A DNA stretch of 64,000 nt from positions 62,001 to 126,000 of the forward strand of contig NZ_SMFO01000008.1 of the NCBI RefSeq assembly GCF_004349145.1, read 5' to 3'. Source of the stretch: Flavobacterium hiemivividum. Lineage in GTDB: Bacteria > Bacteroidota > Bacteroidia > Flavobacteriales > Flavobacteriaceae. Positions 1-8,214 of this stretch are shown piece after piece (the first letter of the stretch is position 1; each line of letters begins with the position of its first letter). Made by a program: the position numbers and the translations under genes. The notes under the pieces are model-generated. The model was not told where the DNA came from, did not search any database, and saw nothing but the letters and a program-made list of their open reading frames with translations.

Positions 1-179
1 ATGGCCCATAACACCGGTATTTCTCTGGAGGAAACAAATCCAGATGCTTTTTCGGCATTAACGGCTAAATCGTCACCTAATATACCTGCTGTTTTTTTGG
101 TGGCTATTTTACTCATTACCACAACGTCATCCATAAGTGCTGCGATATCGTCTAACAGCGCGAAAATTCCTGATGCCAT
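1..179 (-). CDS. DUF808 (YedI-like) inner-membrane protein, 5' part only
   Basis: A minus-strand frame opens with ATG at 179-177 and runs off the window edge, so only about 59 N-terminal residues are visible. They read MASGIFALLDDIAALMDDVV, then a KIATKKTAGILGDDLAVNA stretch and a REIPVLWA stretch. From family knowledge this is the conserved start of DUF808/YedI membrane proteins. Their function is not established. The start lies 6 bp after the stop of the upstream minus-strand hydrolase gene, so the two are probably co-transcribed. The call rests on family-typical N-terminal motifs recalled from memory. Confidence 0.8.
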   Translation of the reverse strand, partial: MASGIFALLDDIAALMDDVVVMSKIATKKTAGILGDDLAVNAEKASGFVSSREIPVLWA

Positions 180-185
180 ACTTTA

Positions 186-1076
186 TTATTTGTTTAGTTT
201 ATCTTTAAAAAAATCAATTGTTCGAGTCCACGATAGTGTGGCTGCCGCTTCATCATATCGCGGCGTAGTATTATTGTGAAAACCATGATTGACGCCAGGA
301 TAAGTATAAGCAGTATTTTCTACTTTGTTCCTTTTAAGAATGATTTCATAGGCAGGCCAACCTTCATTTACTCGGCTGTCTAATCCTGCATAATGTATCA
401 TAAGAGGTGTTTTAATGTTTTCAGCCTCTTCAGCAGTCGGTTGTCCGCCATAATAGGGAACTGCCGCGGATAATGTTGAAATTTTTACTGCCATCATATT
501 GGCAATCCAACCTCCAAAACAAAATCCAACAACACCTATTTGGCCATTACAATCTTTATGAGCTTTAAGGTATTCGTAGGCGGCTATGAAGTCTTCGAGC
601 ATTTCCTCTCGGTTTCGTTTTTTTTGTAATTCGCGACCGTCATCGTCATTTCCTGGGTAACCGCCCAATGGAGATAAAGCGTCTGGTGCGAGCGTTATAA
701 ATCCGTCAATCGCCGCTCTTCGGCCTACATCTTCGATATAAGGATTCAGTCCGCGGTTCTCATGCACCACAATGATTCCCGGTAACTTTTTTTTCGACTT
801 AGATGGTTGGGATAAAAGCGCATTTATTTTTCCTCCGCCTTTCGGGGAATCGTAGGCAATAAATTGGGAGTTCAATCTAGGATCTTCCGGTTTTATCAAA
901 ATCGAGTCTAGGTAATTAGGAGTCATAAAACTCAATAAAGATGGCAGGGTAAGAGTTCCTACGGCAAACAAGGACAGTTTTTCAACAAACCGTCTTCTGT
1001 CAATTTTATTATGGGCGTAGTCGTCATATAAGTCAAATACTTCCTGACTGATATCTTCTTTGGTTAATTTTTTCAT
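186..1076 (-). CDS. dienelactone hydrolase family protein, probably exported by Tat
   Basis: A 296-residue alpha/beta hydrolase. Residues 27-30 (RRRF), followed by a hydrophobic run to about 52, look like an N-terminal Tat-type signal, so the enzyme may act in the periplasm. The DLH triad is visible: C186 in GFCFGG, D233 in AGLDSR and H264 in VNHGFH. Dienelactone hydrolases open cyclic lactones or esters, but the substrate here cannot be read from sequence. It is first of a probable pair with the DUF808 gene (6 bp gap) and follows a nitroreductase gene by about 37 bp on the same strand. The extended N-terminus ahead of the RRRF is common in Bacteroidota members. Confidence 0.85.
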   Translation of the reverse strand: MKKLTKEDISQEVFDLYDDYAHNKIDRRRFVEKLSLFAVGTLTLPSLLSFMTPNYLDSILIKPEDPRLNSQFIAYDSPKGGGKINALLSQPSKSKKKLPGIIVVHENRGLNPYIEDVGRRAAIDGFITLAPDALSPLGGYPGNDDDGRELQKKRNREEMLEDFIAAYEYLKAHKDCNGQIGVVGFCFGGWIANMMAVKISTLSAAVPYYGGQPTAEEAENIKTPLMIHYAGLDSRVNEGWPAYEIILKRNKVENTAYTYPGVNHGFHNNTTPRYDEAAATLSWTRTIDFFKDKLNK

Positions 1077-1113
1077 AATGCTAACTTTTTATAAAGGTAT
1101 GCTTTTGTTTCAA

Positions 1114-1821
1114 TCAATAGAAAACACAAATATCCTCGAGTCCTTTTCTTTTTAAATCGGGAACCCAGCATTCTTTGGCTGGATAACCCACGGGAATCAA
1201 AAGATAGGGTTTTTCATTTGCAGGGCGGTTTAATGTTTTGGTGAGGAAGTTCATCGGGCTAGGAGTGTGGGTTAAAGAAACTAAACCTGCATTATGTATT
1301 GCTGCTAGCAAAAATCCGGTGGCTATACCGACACTTTCCTGAACATAATAATTGTTTTTCTTTTTCTGGTCAGAATCTAATTCATAGATACGTCTAAAAA
1401 CGATAATAAGATAAGGTGCGGTTTCTAGAAAAGGCTTGCGCCAATCGGTCCCTAAAGGTTTTAAATCTTCTATCCAATCGCTGGACATGCGGGATTCGTA
1501 ACTTTCGAACTCTTCCTCTTCGGCAGCGATGCGAATTTGTTTTTTGATTTCGGGATTTTCGACCACACAAAAAGTCCAAGGCTGTTTATGTGCTCCAGAC
1601 GGTGCCGCAGAAGCGGTTTTAATAAGATTTTCAATCACCTCTCTAGGAACAGGGCTGTCTGAAAATTCCCTTACGGAACGTCTGCTGTCCATTGCTTCGA
1701 AAAAAAAATGAGAACGCTCGCGCATTTCTTGGTCAGAAAGCATGACTTTGCTATAACGGATATAGGGGTAATCTTCAATTATTTTTTTATCTGGCATTTT
1801 GACTTTTTTTCCTATTATCAA
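1114..1821 (-). CDS. nitroreductase family FMN-dependent oxidoreductase
   Basis: A 235-residue nitroreductase-fold protein. The FMN-phosphate motif RRSVREF lies at about 47-53, followed by the typical AASAAPSGAHKQPWTF segment, and a late glycine-containing segment IPVGYPAKECWVPDL matches the family end. Such enzymes use NAD(P)H and FMN to reduce nitro groups, quinones or halotyrosine-like substrates; the real substrate is unknown. The ATG at 1821 is used; an internal ATG at 1797 (MPDKKII) is a possible alternative. It is likely co-transcribed with the dienelactone hydrolase downstream. Confidence 0.85.
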   Translation of the reverse strand: MIIGKKVKMPDKKIIEDYPYIRYSKVMLSDQEMRERSHFFFEAMDSRRSVREFSDSPVPREVIENLIKTASAAPSGAHKQPWTFCVVENPEIKKQIRIAAEEEEFESYESRMSSDWIEDLKPLGTDWRKPFLETAPYLIIVFRRIYELDSDQKKKNNYYVQESVGIATGFLLAAIHNAGLVSLTHTPSPMNFLTKTLNRPANEKPYLLIPVGYPAKECWVPDLKRKGLEDICVFY

Positions 1822-1944
1822 ATATAAATAAAATTATGAGTAATAGTGTTAAATGTACAGTTCAAGTACATTTTTAAGCAAAAATCAAAAAAATACCGTG
1901 ACTGGGATTTTCGTGGATCGTTGGTTTAAAAGTTTTCATTATAA

Positions 1945-2577
1945 TTAGTGCAAATACTTAGTATACCATGTTATTGCCGAATTAGCGACTTCGAAAAGTT
2001 TCCCTGGTTCTTCAAACAGATGGGTAGCGTCTGTAATAACTTTCATTTCTTTTTCGCAATGCAATTCGTCGTAAGCCCTTTTATTCATTTCGATTATTGG
2101 TATATCCTCGCCGCCCACAATTAGTAATGTCGGAGCGGTCACCTGATGCAAAGCATTCGAGGCTAAATCAGGTCTACCACCACGAGAAACTACTGCTTTT
2201 ATAGTATCTCCAAAATAAGCCGCTGCTCGTATTGTCGAAGCTGCTCCCGTATTAGCTCCAAAATAGCAGATGGGTAATCCATTTACCTCACTGTAATTGA
2301 CAAGCCATTCTGTAGTTTCTATCAATCGGCTGGTTAAAAGGTCGATATTAAATCTATTTTCGTAGACGCTATTTTCCTCGTCCGTTAATGAATCTAACAA
2401 TAAAGTGCCTATTTTCTGTTTTTGAAGTAGCTCTGCCACCATTCTGTTTCTGGTACTAAAACGACTGCTGCCAATTCCATGAGAAAAAACTACAATTCCT
2501 GTTGCTCCCATAGGAATTGTTAGATCTCCTTTTAATATCGCTGAAGTTAGTGGGATATCAATTTCTAGTTTTTTCAT
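1945..2577 (-). CDS. alpha/beta hydrolase fold protein with altered nucleophile
   Basis: A 210-residue small alpha/beta hydrolase. FSHGIGSSR near residues 31-39 forms the oxyanion-side loop. D158 in GGEDIP and H186 in DATHLFEE match the acid and base of the triad. The nucleophile elbow reads YFGANTGAAS, so N109 stands where GxSxG enzymes have Ser. From family memory the usual text is GASTGAA. It is followed by a phosphoribosyltransferase gene on the same strand (upstream, 44 bp), a pairing also seen as single fusion proteins in actinobacteria. It may be catalytically dead, or the Asn may be strain-specific drift. Confidence 0.75.
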   Translation of the reverse strand: MKKLEIDIPLTSAILKGDLTIPMGATGIVVFSHGIGSSRFSTRNRMVAELLQKQKIGTLLLDSLTDEENSVYENRFNIDLLTSRLIETTEWLVNYSEVNGLPICYFGANTGAASTIRAAAYFGDTIKAVVSRGGRPDLASNALHQVTAPTLLIVGGEDIPIIEMNKRAYDELHCEKEMKVITDATHLFEEPGKLFEVANSAITWYTKYLH

Positions 2578-2621
2578 GATTTCTAATCTTAGAATAATAG
2601 TTTAGTTGTTATTTGATTTGG

Positions 2622-3245
2622 TTAGCTTGTATTCAGTATTTGGATTACTTGCTCGTCGTCCACTTGTCGAAAATCTTCATAAAACTCGCCTACACTTTTG
2701 AAATGTTTGGAGGCTATTAGATAGTGGAATTCATCAGTTTGATCTTCAATGATAGTGACAGTATTGTACGACAGTACTGGAACGGCGACAATAATTTTAG
2801 CAGCACCCTGTTTTCGTAGCATTTCTAAAGTTACTAATAAGGTGTTTCCTGTGGCGATGCCGTCATCTACAAGTATGGTATTTTTACCTTTGATCTCAAT
2901 GGGTTTGCGATCGCCTCTGTAAAGTTTGTATTTTTCCCGCAGTACATTTTGGAGTCTGATAATTTCATTTTCTATATAAATTTTATCAATTTCCGGATGT
3001 TCATCTAGAATAGTAGAATCCAGTGAAACGGCACCAATGGCAAATTCTTTATTAGAAGGATGCGCTATTTTTTTTGAAAGAACGATGTCTAAAGGCAATT
3101 GTAATGTTTTTGCAATTTCCGATCCAAGGGGCACGCCTCCTCTCGGTAATGCCAGTACAACCGAATTACTGTTTTTGTACTTTTTTAATTTTTCTACGAG
3201 TAAAATTGCGGCTTCCGTTCGGTTTTTAAAAATCGAGTTGTACAT
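2622..3245 (-). CDS. phosphoribosyltransferase
   Basis: A 207-residue type I PRTase-fold protein. The PRPP-binding loop is clear: NTILVDDGIATGNTLLV at about 123-139. The upstream segment LALPRGGVPLGSEIAK is the typical second phosphate-contacting loop. The acceptor base is unknown, and this subgroup is only loosely annotated. The gene is upstream of the alpha/beta hydrolase gene on the minus strand, and the pair is likely one transcript. Such PRTase/hydrolase pairs are often found in stress-related neighbourhoods, but no function is asserted here. Confidence 0.8.
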   Translation of the reverse strand: MYNSIFKNRTEAAILLVEKLKKYKNSNSVVLALPRGGVPLGSEIAKTLQLPLDIVLSKKIAHPSNKEFAIGAVSLDSTILDEHPEIDKIYIENEIIRLQNVLREKYKLYRGDRKPIEIKGKNTILVDDGIATGNTLLVTLEMLRKQGAAKIIVAVPVLSYNTVTIIEDQTDEFHYLIASKHFKSVGEFYEDFRQVDDEQVIQILNTS

Positions 3246-3832
3246 AGAATAGTTTTTAATAAAAACAACATCTTTTTTATTTGTAAATTAACTGATTGGT
3301 AGTTGTTTATGAATTTAAGGGTGCTAGTTTAAAGCGAAGGTAAATTTAGCAGTTTGGCTTTTCTGGTAATGCTATCAGACTGCTCTGCTTCTTTTTAAAC
3401 CAATAAGGTATGGCAAATTGCCAAAAATGATTTGTGGATATAGATTCCATTGTCTGGGTTGTTATGTGTTAAGAAACAAACAAAATGAGGCTGCATTATG
3501 ATGCAATAGATAAGGGGAGTACATTGTTTTTTATAGTTAGTGAAATTAATTATTAGCTATAAATAACTTGCATATCAAAGTTAATTAAAAAATAATAATA
3601 CTCATACATTTTTATCTAACTATTTTATTGTCAATTACTTGTGGTCTAAATAGTACAGTTTAGGAAATTATCAAACTACTAGAATATAATTTATACTAGG
3701 TTGAAAACTATTTTTGGCTTTAGAAAAGATGAATTGATTCAATAATAAAGTATAACTAAGTAGATAGTTTTGAAGCTTTTATTCAGGTTTAAAATAAATA
3801 ACCTATATTTGTTTAATAAATATGGATAAATA
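3246..3832. other. 587-bp AT-rich intergenic region between divergent genes
   Basis: This gap lies between the minus-strand PRTase and the plus-strand regulator. I found no convincing reading frame or RNA. Its right end carries the regulator promoter and operator, described separately. Confidence 0.6.
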
Positions 3833-3839
3833 ATGAACA
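3804..3839 (+). promoter_or_regulatory. litR/carH promoter with autoregulatory operator candidate
   Basis: TATATTTG at 3804-3811 is a perfect Bacteroidota -7 box (TAnnTTTG). It overlaps TGTTTA at 3810-3815, and after exactly 18 bases comes TGAACA at 3834-3839, which overlaps the ATG. This is the same geometry as the TGTTTA-N18-TAAACA repeats at 4734-4763 and 14906-14935, with one mismatch. No clear TTG -33 element sits at 17-19 bases, as often happens at activator- or MerR-controlled promoters. Confidence 0.5.
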
Positions 3840-4729
3840 ATATAAAAAATGTATTTAGCATTAAAGACCTCGAAAATCTTTCAGGCATAAAAGCACATAC
3901 CATACGTATTTGGGAAAAAAGGTATAATGTGCTGCAGCCTATGCGAACAGATACCAATATAAGATTATATGATTTGGCAAGTTTGCAAAAACTGTTGAAC
4001 ATTACTTTATTACATGATTACGGATATAAAATATCCAAAATTTCTGCTTATCCAGAAGCGGAAATTCCGCAGATGGTGCGTGAAATTGTATCTTCAAAGA
4101 GTGCAAAAAACCACGCCATTACTGCTTTTAAAATGGCGATGATGAATTTTGATCAAGAGCTTTTTTTAAATACCTACAATTGGCTATCCGAAGAAAAATC
4201 ATTCAAAGAAATTTTTCATCAAGTATTTATTCCATTGCTGGAAGAGTTAGGTTTATTGTGGCAGACGGATACTATTACTCCGGCTCACGAACATTTTATT
4301 AGTTGTCTCGTTCAACAAAAGCTCTTGGTCAATACAGAAAAACTACAGTTAGTTAGGCCAACACAATTAGATAAGGTTTTTGTACTTTCACTTCCTATGA
4401 ATGAAATACATGAACTAGGGTTAATGTATTTGAATTACGAAATTTTATACAGAGGCTATAAAACGATATATTTAGGAGAAAGTATGCCCATTGATAACTT
4501 AAAAGATCTAAAAAAGCATTTCAATTCTATTGTGTTTGTTTCTTATTTAACGGTTCAGCCAGAGCTGAGTGCTATTAATGATTATATAGTAGAAATGACA
4601 AATCAGTTAGTAGATGAAAGTACTGAACTATGGTACACAGGCAGGTTAACACAGTTTATCGACAAAAAATATCTTTCAGATAGAATAGTCGTTTTTAATT
4701 CTATTGCGGAATTAATTGAGAAAATATAG
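3833..4729 (+). CDS. litR: MerR-family B12-dependent photoreceptor regulator (LitR/CarH type)
   Basis: A 298-residue regulator. The N-terminal MerR helix-turn-helix (about 8-75) contains KAHTIRIWEKRYNVLQP. The middle four-helix segment carries W143-x9-E153-H154, the motif that caps adenosylcobalamin in CarH. The C-terminal Rossmann-like domain has E191-x-H193-x2-G196, whose His is the lower cobalt ligand. By family knowledge such proteins repress carotenoid genes in the dark as AdoCbl-bound tetramers and release DNA on illumination. The gene sits 35 bp upstream of crtI in the same direction, which supports this role. Photoreception itself is inferred from the conserved residues. The symbol carH would be equally apt. 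Confidence 0.85.
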   Translation: MNNIKNVFSIKDLENLSGIKAHTIRIWEKRYNVLQPMRTDTNIRLYDLASLQKLLNITLLHDYGYKISKISAYPEAEIPQMVREIVSSKSAKNHAITAFKMAMMNFDQELFLNTYNWLSEEKSFKEIFHQVFIPLLEELGLLWQTDTITPAHEHFISCLVQQKLLVNTEKLQLVRPTQLDKVFVLSLPMNEIHELGLMYLNYEILYRGYKTIYLGESMPIDNLKDLKKHFNSIVFVSYLTVQPELSAINDYIVEMTNQLVDESTELWYTGRLTQFIDKKYLSDRIVVFNSIAELIEKI

Positions 4730-4731
4730 TT

Positions 4732-4765
4732 TTTGTTTAATCATTTTGTATATTTGCTAAACAAA
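4732..4765 (+). promoter_or_regulatory. crtI promoter with TGTTTA-N18-TAAACA operator
   Basis: An inverted repeat TTTGTTTA (4732-4739) / TAAACAAA (4758-4765) has its second arm reaching the first base of the crtI ATG. The -7 box TATATTTG (4749-4756) lies between the arms, so a bound dimer or tetramer would block polymerase. The start codon is only 8 bases after the -7 box, so the mRNA would be leaderless or nearly so. The arm TAAACA fits the TnnACA pattern I recall for CarH repeats. Confidence 0.6.
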
Positions 4766-6234
4766 TGAGAAAAAATATTACAATTATCGGTTCGGGATTT
4801 TCAGCTTTGTCTGCCGCTTGCTATTTAGCCAAAGCAGGTCACAAAGTTGTGGTTTTTGAGAAAAATGCTACCATTGGAGGTAGAGCAAGACAGTTAAAGA
4901 AGGACGGTTTTACATTTGATATGGGACCAAGTTGGTACTGGATGCCAGATGTTTTCGATCGTTTCTTTGCTGATTTTGGCAAGAAGACATCAGATTATTA
5001 TGAGCTTATAAAGTTGTCTCCTGCATATCGGGTGTATTTTGGTGAAAATGAATTTATTGCAATCGCCGATAATTTAGCAGAAATCGAAGCTACTTTTGAG
5101 TCTATCGAAGAAGGAAGTGGGAAAGTCTTGCACGAGTTTATAACCGAGGCAAAAAGTAATTATGACATCGCTATTAAAGACTTAGTGTATCGTCCTGGTG
5201 TTTCTCCCTTAGAACTTGTAACAGTCGAAACAACTAAGAAAATAGGGCAGTTTTTTAGCAATATTAGCCGTGATGTACGCAAGAAATTTAAAAACGAAAG
5301 ACTAATTCAAATTCTTGAATTTCCTGTGTTGTTTCTGGGAGCAAAACCATCCGATACGCCTTCTTTTTATAGCTTTATGAATTACGCTGATTTCGGAATG
5401 GGAACTTGGCATCCAAAAACAGGAATGTTTGACGTCGTGCGAGCTATGGAAAGCCTCGCAAGAGAACTAGGTGTGACATTTCACACCAACTCTAACATTG
5501 AAAAAATAATTGTCGAAAATAAAACAGCAACAGCGATTATAGTTAACGGCGAAAAGATAACCTCAGATTTGGTTTTAAGCGGAGCTGATTATCATCATAC
5601 CGAAACATTGTTAGATAAGGAATATCGTGCTTATTCAGAGAAATATTGGGAAAGTCGCGTTTTTGCCCCTTCCTCTTTATTATTCTATGTAGGTTTTGAT
5701 AAAAAAATTGAAAACATATCGCATCATGCCTTGTTTTTTGATGTTGACTTTTATCAGCATGCAAAAGATATTTATGATGAACCACAATGGCCAAAGAATC
5801 CTTTGTTTTATGCTAATTTTCCCTCTTTAACTGATAAAACTGCCGCTCCAGAAGGAATGGAGTCTGGCTTTTTTCTTATTCCATTAGCCCCTGGAATCAA
5901 TGACTCAGAAGAGCTGAGAGAGGAGTATTTCAATAAAATAATAGATCGTTTTGAGCAGTTGACGCAGCAAAGTTTAAAAAATAATATTATCTTTAAAATT
6001 GGGTTTTGTAAAAATGATTTTGTTGAAGAATATAATTCTTATAAGGGGAATGCTTACGGCATGGCAAACACTTTGTTGCAGACGGCTTTTTTAAGACCAA
6101 AACTGAAAAGTAAAAAAGTACTTAATTTATATTTCACGGGGCAATTAACCGTTCCAGGACCAGGAGTTCCTCCGGCTTTAATATCAGGAAAATTAGTGTC
6201 AGATTTGATTAATAAACAATTTTTAGAACAATAA
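4765..6234 (+). CDS. crtI: phytoene desaturase
   Basis: A 489-residue FAD-dependent CrtI-type desaturase, full length for the family. The dinucleotide-binding motif IIGSGFSALSAACYLAKAG is at about 6-25, followed by GGRAR near 37-41 and the FDMGPSWYWMP segment typical of CrtI. The C-terminus has the FAD-site text TVPGPGVPPALISGKLV. It converts phytoene to lycopene in the membrane. It is followed 2 bp later by crtB, so the two are one operon. The operator at its start suggests control by the upstream B12 photoreceptor. Confidence 0.93.
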   Translation: MRKNITIIGSGFSALSAACYLAKAGHKVVVFEKNATIGGRARQLKKDGFTFDMGPSWYWMPDVFDRFFADFGKKTSDYYELIKLSPAYRVYFGENEFIAIADNLAEIEATFESIEEGSGKVLHEFITEAKSNYDIAIKDLVYRPGVSPLELVTVETTKKIGQFFSNISRDVRKKFKNERLIQILEFPVLFLGAKPSDTPSFYSFMNYADFGMGTWHPKTGMFDVVRAMESLARELGVTFHTNSNIEKIIVENKTATAIIVNGEKITSDLVLSGADYHHTETLLDKEYRAYSEKYWESRVFAPSSLLFYVGFDKKIENISHHALFFDVDFYQHAKDIYDEPQWPKNPLFYANFPSLTDKTAAPEGMESGFFLIPLAPGINDSEELREEYFNKIIDRFEQLTQQSLKNNIIFKIGFCKNDFVEEYNSYKGNAYGMANTLLQTAFLRPKLKSKKVLNLYFTGQLTVPGPGVPPALISGKLVSDLINKQFLEQ

Positions 6235-6236
6235 AT

Positions 6237-7076
6237 ATGAAGCAATTATTTGACGATGTATCATTCAAATGCAGTAAACTAGTCACAAAAAGCTATAGCA
6301 CTTCATTTTCCTTGGCTGTATATATGCTTTCGCCAAGTATTAGAGATGCAATCTATAGCATCTATGGTTTTGTGCGATTTGCCGATGAAATTGTGGATTC
6401 GTTTCATGGTTTTAAAAAGGAAGATTTGATTAATGATTTCGAAAGAGAATATTATAAAGCATATGATTCTGGTATAAGTCTAAATCCTATATTAAACTCT
6501 TTTCAGCATACGGTGAAACAATACAATATTACGGATGATCTTGTTCAGGCCTTTATGAAAAGTATGAAACTGGACTTAATTAAATCAGATTATAATAGTG
6601 TCGAAGAGTACAATGAATACATTTATGGATCTGCTGATGTGGTGGGTTTAATGTGTCTAAAAGTTTTTGTTTCTGGTAAAGAACACAAATACGATCAGTT
6701 AAAAGCCGAAGCGATGCGTTTAGGATCTGCTTTTCAAAAAGTAAATTTCTTGAGAGATTTAAAGGATGATAAGCTGCTTTTAAACAGGAATTACTTTCCT
6801 GGAGTCGATTTGAATTCATTCGATGAAAAGGCTAAGAACGAAATTATAGCAGAAATTGAAGAAGATTTTAGGATTGCCTATCAGGGAATTGTAAAGTTGC
6901 CTATTGAGGCTAAATTTGGGGTGTATACTGCCTTTGTGTATTATAAAAAATTATTAAAAAAATTAGAGAATACTCCTTATCACCAAATTGGAAATGAAAG
7001 AATACGAGTTTCTAATTATACTAAAGCGGCTTTATTAGCACAATCTTTCGTGTCTTATAAGTTGAAATTGGTATAA
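6237..7076 (+). CDS. crtB: phytoene synthase
   Basis: A 279-residue squalene/phytoene synthase family enzyme that condenses two geranylgeranyl diphosphates to phytoene. Both aspartate-rich Mg-binding motifs are present: the ADEIVD segment with D50 and D54, and FLRDLKDD around 171-178. The N-terminal TKSYSTSFSLAVYML also matches the family. It starts 2 bp after the crtI stop, so translation is probably coupled. crtZ follows after 48 bp. No lycopene cyclase gene lies in the cluster, so cyclisation must be encoded elsewhere. Confidence 0.92.
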   Translation: MKQLFDDVSFKCSKLVTKSYSTSFSLAVYMLSPSIRDAIYSIYGFVRFADEIVDSFHGFKKEDLINDFEREYYKAYDSGISLNPILNSFQHTVKQYNITDDLVQAFMKSMKLDLIKSDYNSVEEYNEYIYGSADVVGLMCLKVFVSGKEHKYDQLKAEAMRLGSAFQKVNFLRDLKDDKLLLNRNYFPGVDLNSFDEKAKNEIIAEIEEDFRIAYQGIVKLPIEAKFGVYTAFVYYKKLLKKLENTPYHQIGNERIRVSNYTKAALLAQSFVSYKLKLV

Positions 7077-7124
7077 GTGTAGCAACCTATTTTTAGCTTT
7101 CAAATTAATTAAATACAAATAACA

Positions 7125-7565
7125 ATGATTTCTTTTTTTATTTTCCTTAGCGTTTTTCTGTTTATGGAATGTGTCACTTGGCTAACCCACAAATACGTGA
7201 TGCATGGCTCGATGTGGTATTTTCACGAAGATCATCACCAGCCTAAATATGCTAATACTTTCGAACGGAATGATATCTTTTTTGTAATTTTTGCATTGCC
7301 CAGCATTGTTCTTTTTTACTTTGGCGTTGAGGGCGGAATGAATTATTTGTTTTTCGTAGGACTGGGAATTACGGCCTATGGATTTTGTTATTTCATGATT
7401 CATGATGTATTAATTCACCAAAGATTTAAATGGTTCAAGAACACAAAAAACAAATATCTAATAGGTTTGCGCAAGGCCCATAAAGTACACCATAAACATC
7501 TTGGAAAAGAGCATGGTGAATGTTTCGGTATGTTGTTTGTCCCTTTTAAGTATTACAAAATGTAA
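7125..7565 (+). CDS. crtZ: beta-carotene hydroxylase (fatty acid hydroxylase superfamily)
   Basis: A 146-residue membrane di-iron hydroxylase. The histidine boxes are in order: H22..H27 (HKYVMH), H34..H37-H38 (HEDHH), H93..H98 (HDVLIH) and H119..H122-H123 (HKVHHKH). There are about four hydrophobic segments. CrtZ adds 3-hydroxyl groups to the beta-rings of beta-carotene to give zeaxanthin, the usual yellow pigment of Flavobacteria. It lies 48 bp after crtB and is probably in the same transcript. The length and motifs leave little doubt about family. Confidence 0.9.
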   Translation: MISFFIFLSVFLFMECVTWLTHKYVMHGSMWYFHEDHHQPKYANTFERNDIFFVIFALPSIVLFYFGVEGGMNYLFFVGLGITAYGFCYFMIHDVLIHQRFKWFKNTKNKYLIGLRKAHKVHHKHLGKEHGECFGMLFVPFKYYKM

Positions 7566-7752
7566 TGATTTTATTTTGCCGTGTACACGTTGAAAAAATA
7601 TTTCCCTGGTTTTTTCAATAATGTTGAGCATTAGATTGCCGCTTTTATGATCTCGTTTTTAGAACTAGGTCAAAAAGATCTCGCCCGAAACTTCGGGGAA
7701 ATTTCTAAACGAAATATAGTTGTGAATACAACATTAAAATCGAATAAAAACT

Positions 7753-8214
7753 ATGAAAGTATATAAAAAAGAAACCGTGCAGCATGTAAATGCTACAGTT
7801 GAGGAATGCTGGAAGTTTTTCTCTAGTCCTAGGAATTTACAAAAAATAACTCCCGAAACGATGGGTTTCCAAATCACGGATTTTGATAATAAATCCATGT
7901 ATGCTGGACAAATTATCCAGTATAAGGTTTCACCGCTTTTAGGTTTAAAATTACCCTGGGTGACCGAAATTACCTTTGTAAAAGAAAATAGCTATTTTAT
8001 AGATGAACAACGTTTTGGACCCTATTCTCTTTGGCATCACAAACACTTTTTTGAAGCTACTGAAAACGGTACAAAAATGACAGATCTCGTTCATTATGCT
8101 TTGCCGTTGGGCTATTTAGGCAGAATAATGAACAGCCTAATAGTAAAGAATAAATTAAAAGAAATCTTTGAATATAGAGTTAAAAAGGTAAATGAAATCT
8201 TCAATTCTAAATAA
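7753..8214 (+). CDS. SRPBCC (START-like) family protein upstream of photolyase
   Basis: A 153-residue START/Bet v1-like protein, sometimes labelled cell-division inhibitor by transfer from a fusion partner. The start KKETVQHVNATVEECWKFFS and the middle segment LKLPWVTEITFV are typical of the subgroup. Its function is unknown; the fold binds hydrophobic ligands. Its stop codon overlaps the photolyase start by one base (8214), so the two are translationally coupled. Relatives recur next to photolyase genes in LitR-type clusters (recalled, not searched). The 187-bp gap from crtZ, with a GTTGT-N4-ACAAC repeat at 7719-7732, may hold its own promoter. Confidence 0.8.
   Translation: MKVYKKETVQHVNATVEECWKFFSSPRNLQKITPETMGFQITDFDNKSMYAGQIIQYKVSPLLGLKLPWVTEITFVKENSYFIDEQRFGPYSLWHHKHFFEATENGTKMTDLVHYALPLGYLGRIMNSLIVKNKLKEIFEYRVKKVNEIFNSK

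Noticed and set aside
1..279. Plus-strand frame of 92 codons at the window start
   Set aside because: It runs antisense to two genes with clear family motifs (DUF808 and dienelactone hydrolase) and has no recognisable features of its own.
7684..7697. Terminator CCCGAAACTTCGGG between crtZ and the SRPBCC gene
   Set aside because: The stem is only five to six bp and no T run follows; too weak to list as a terminator.
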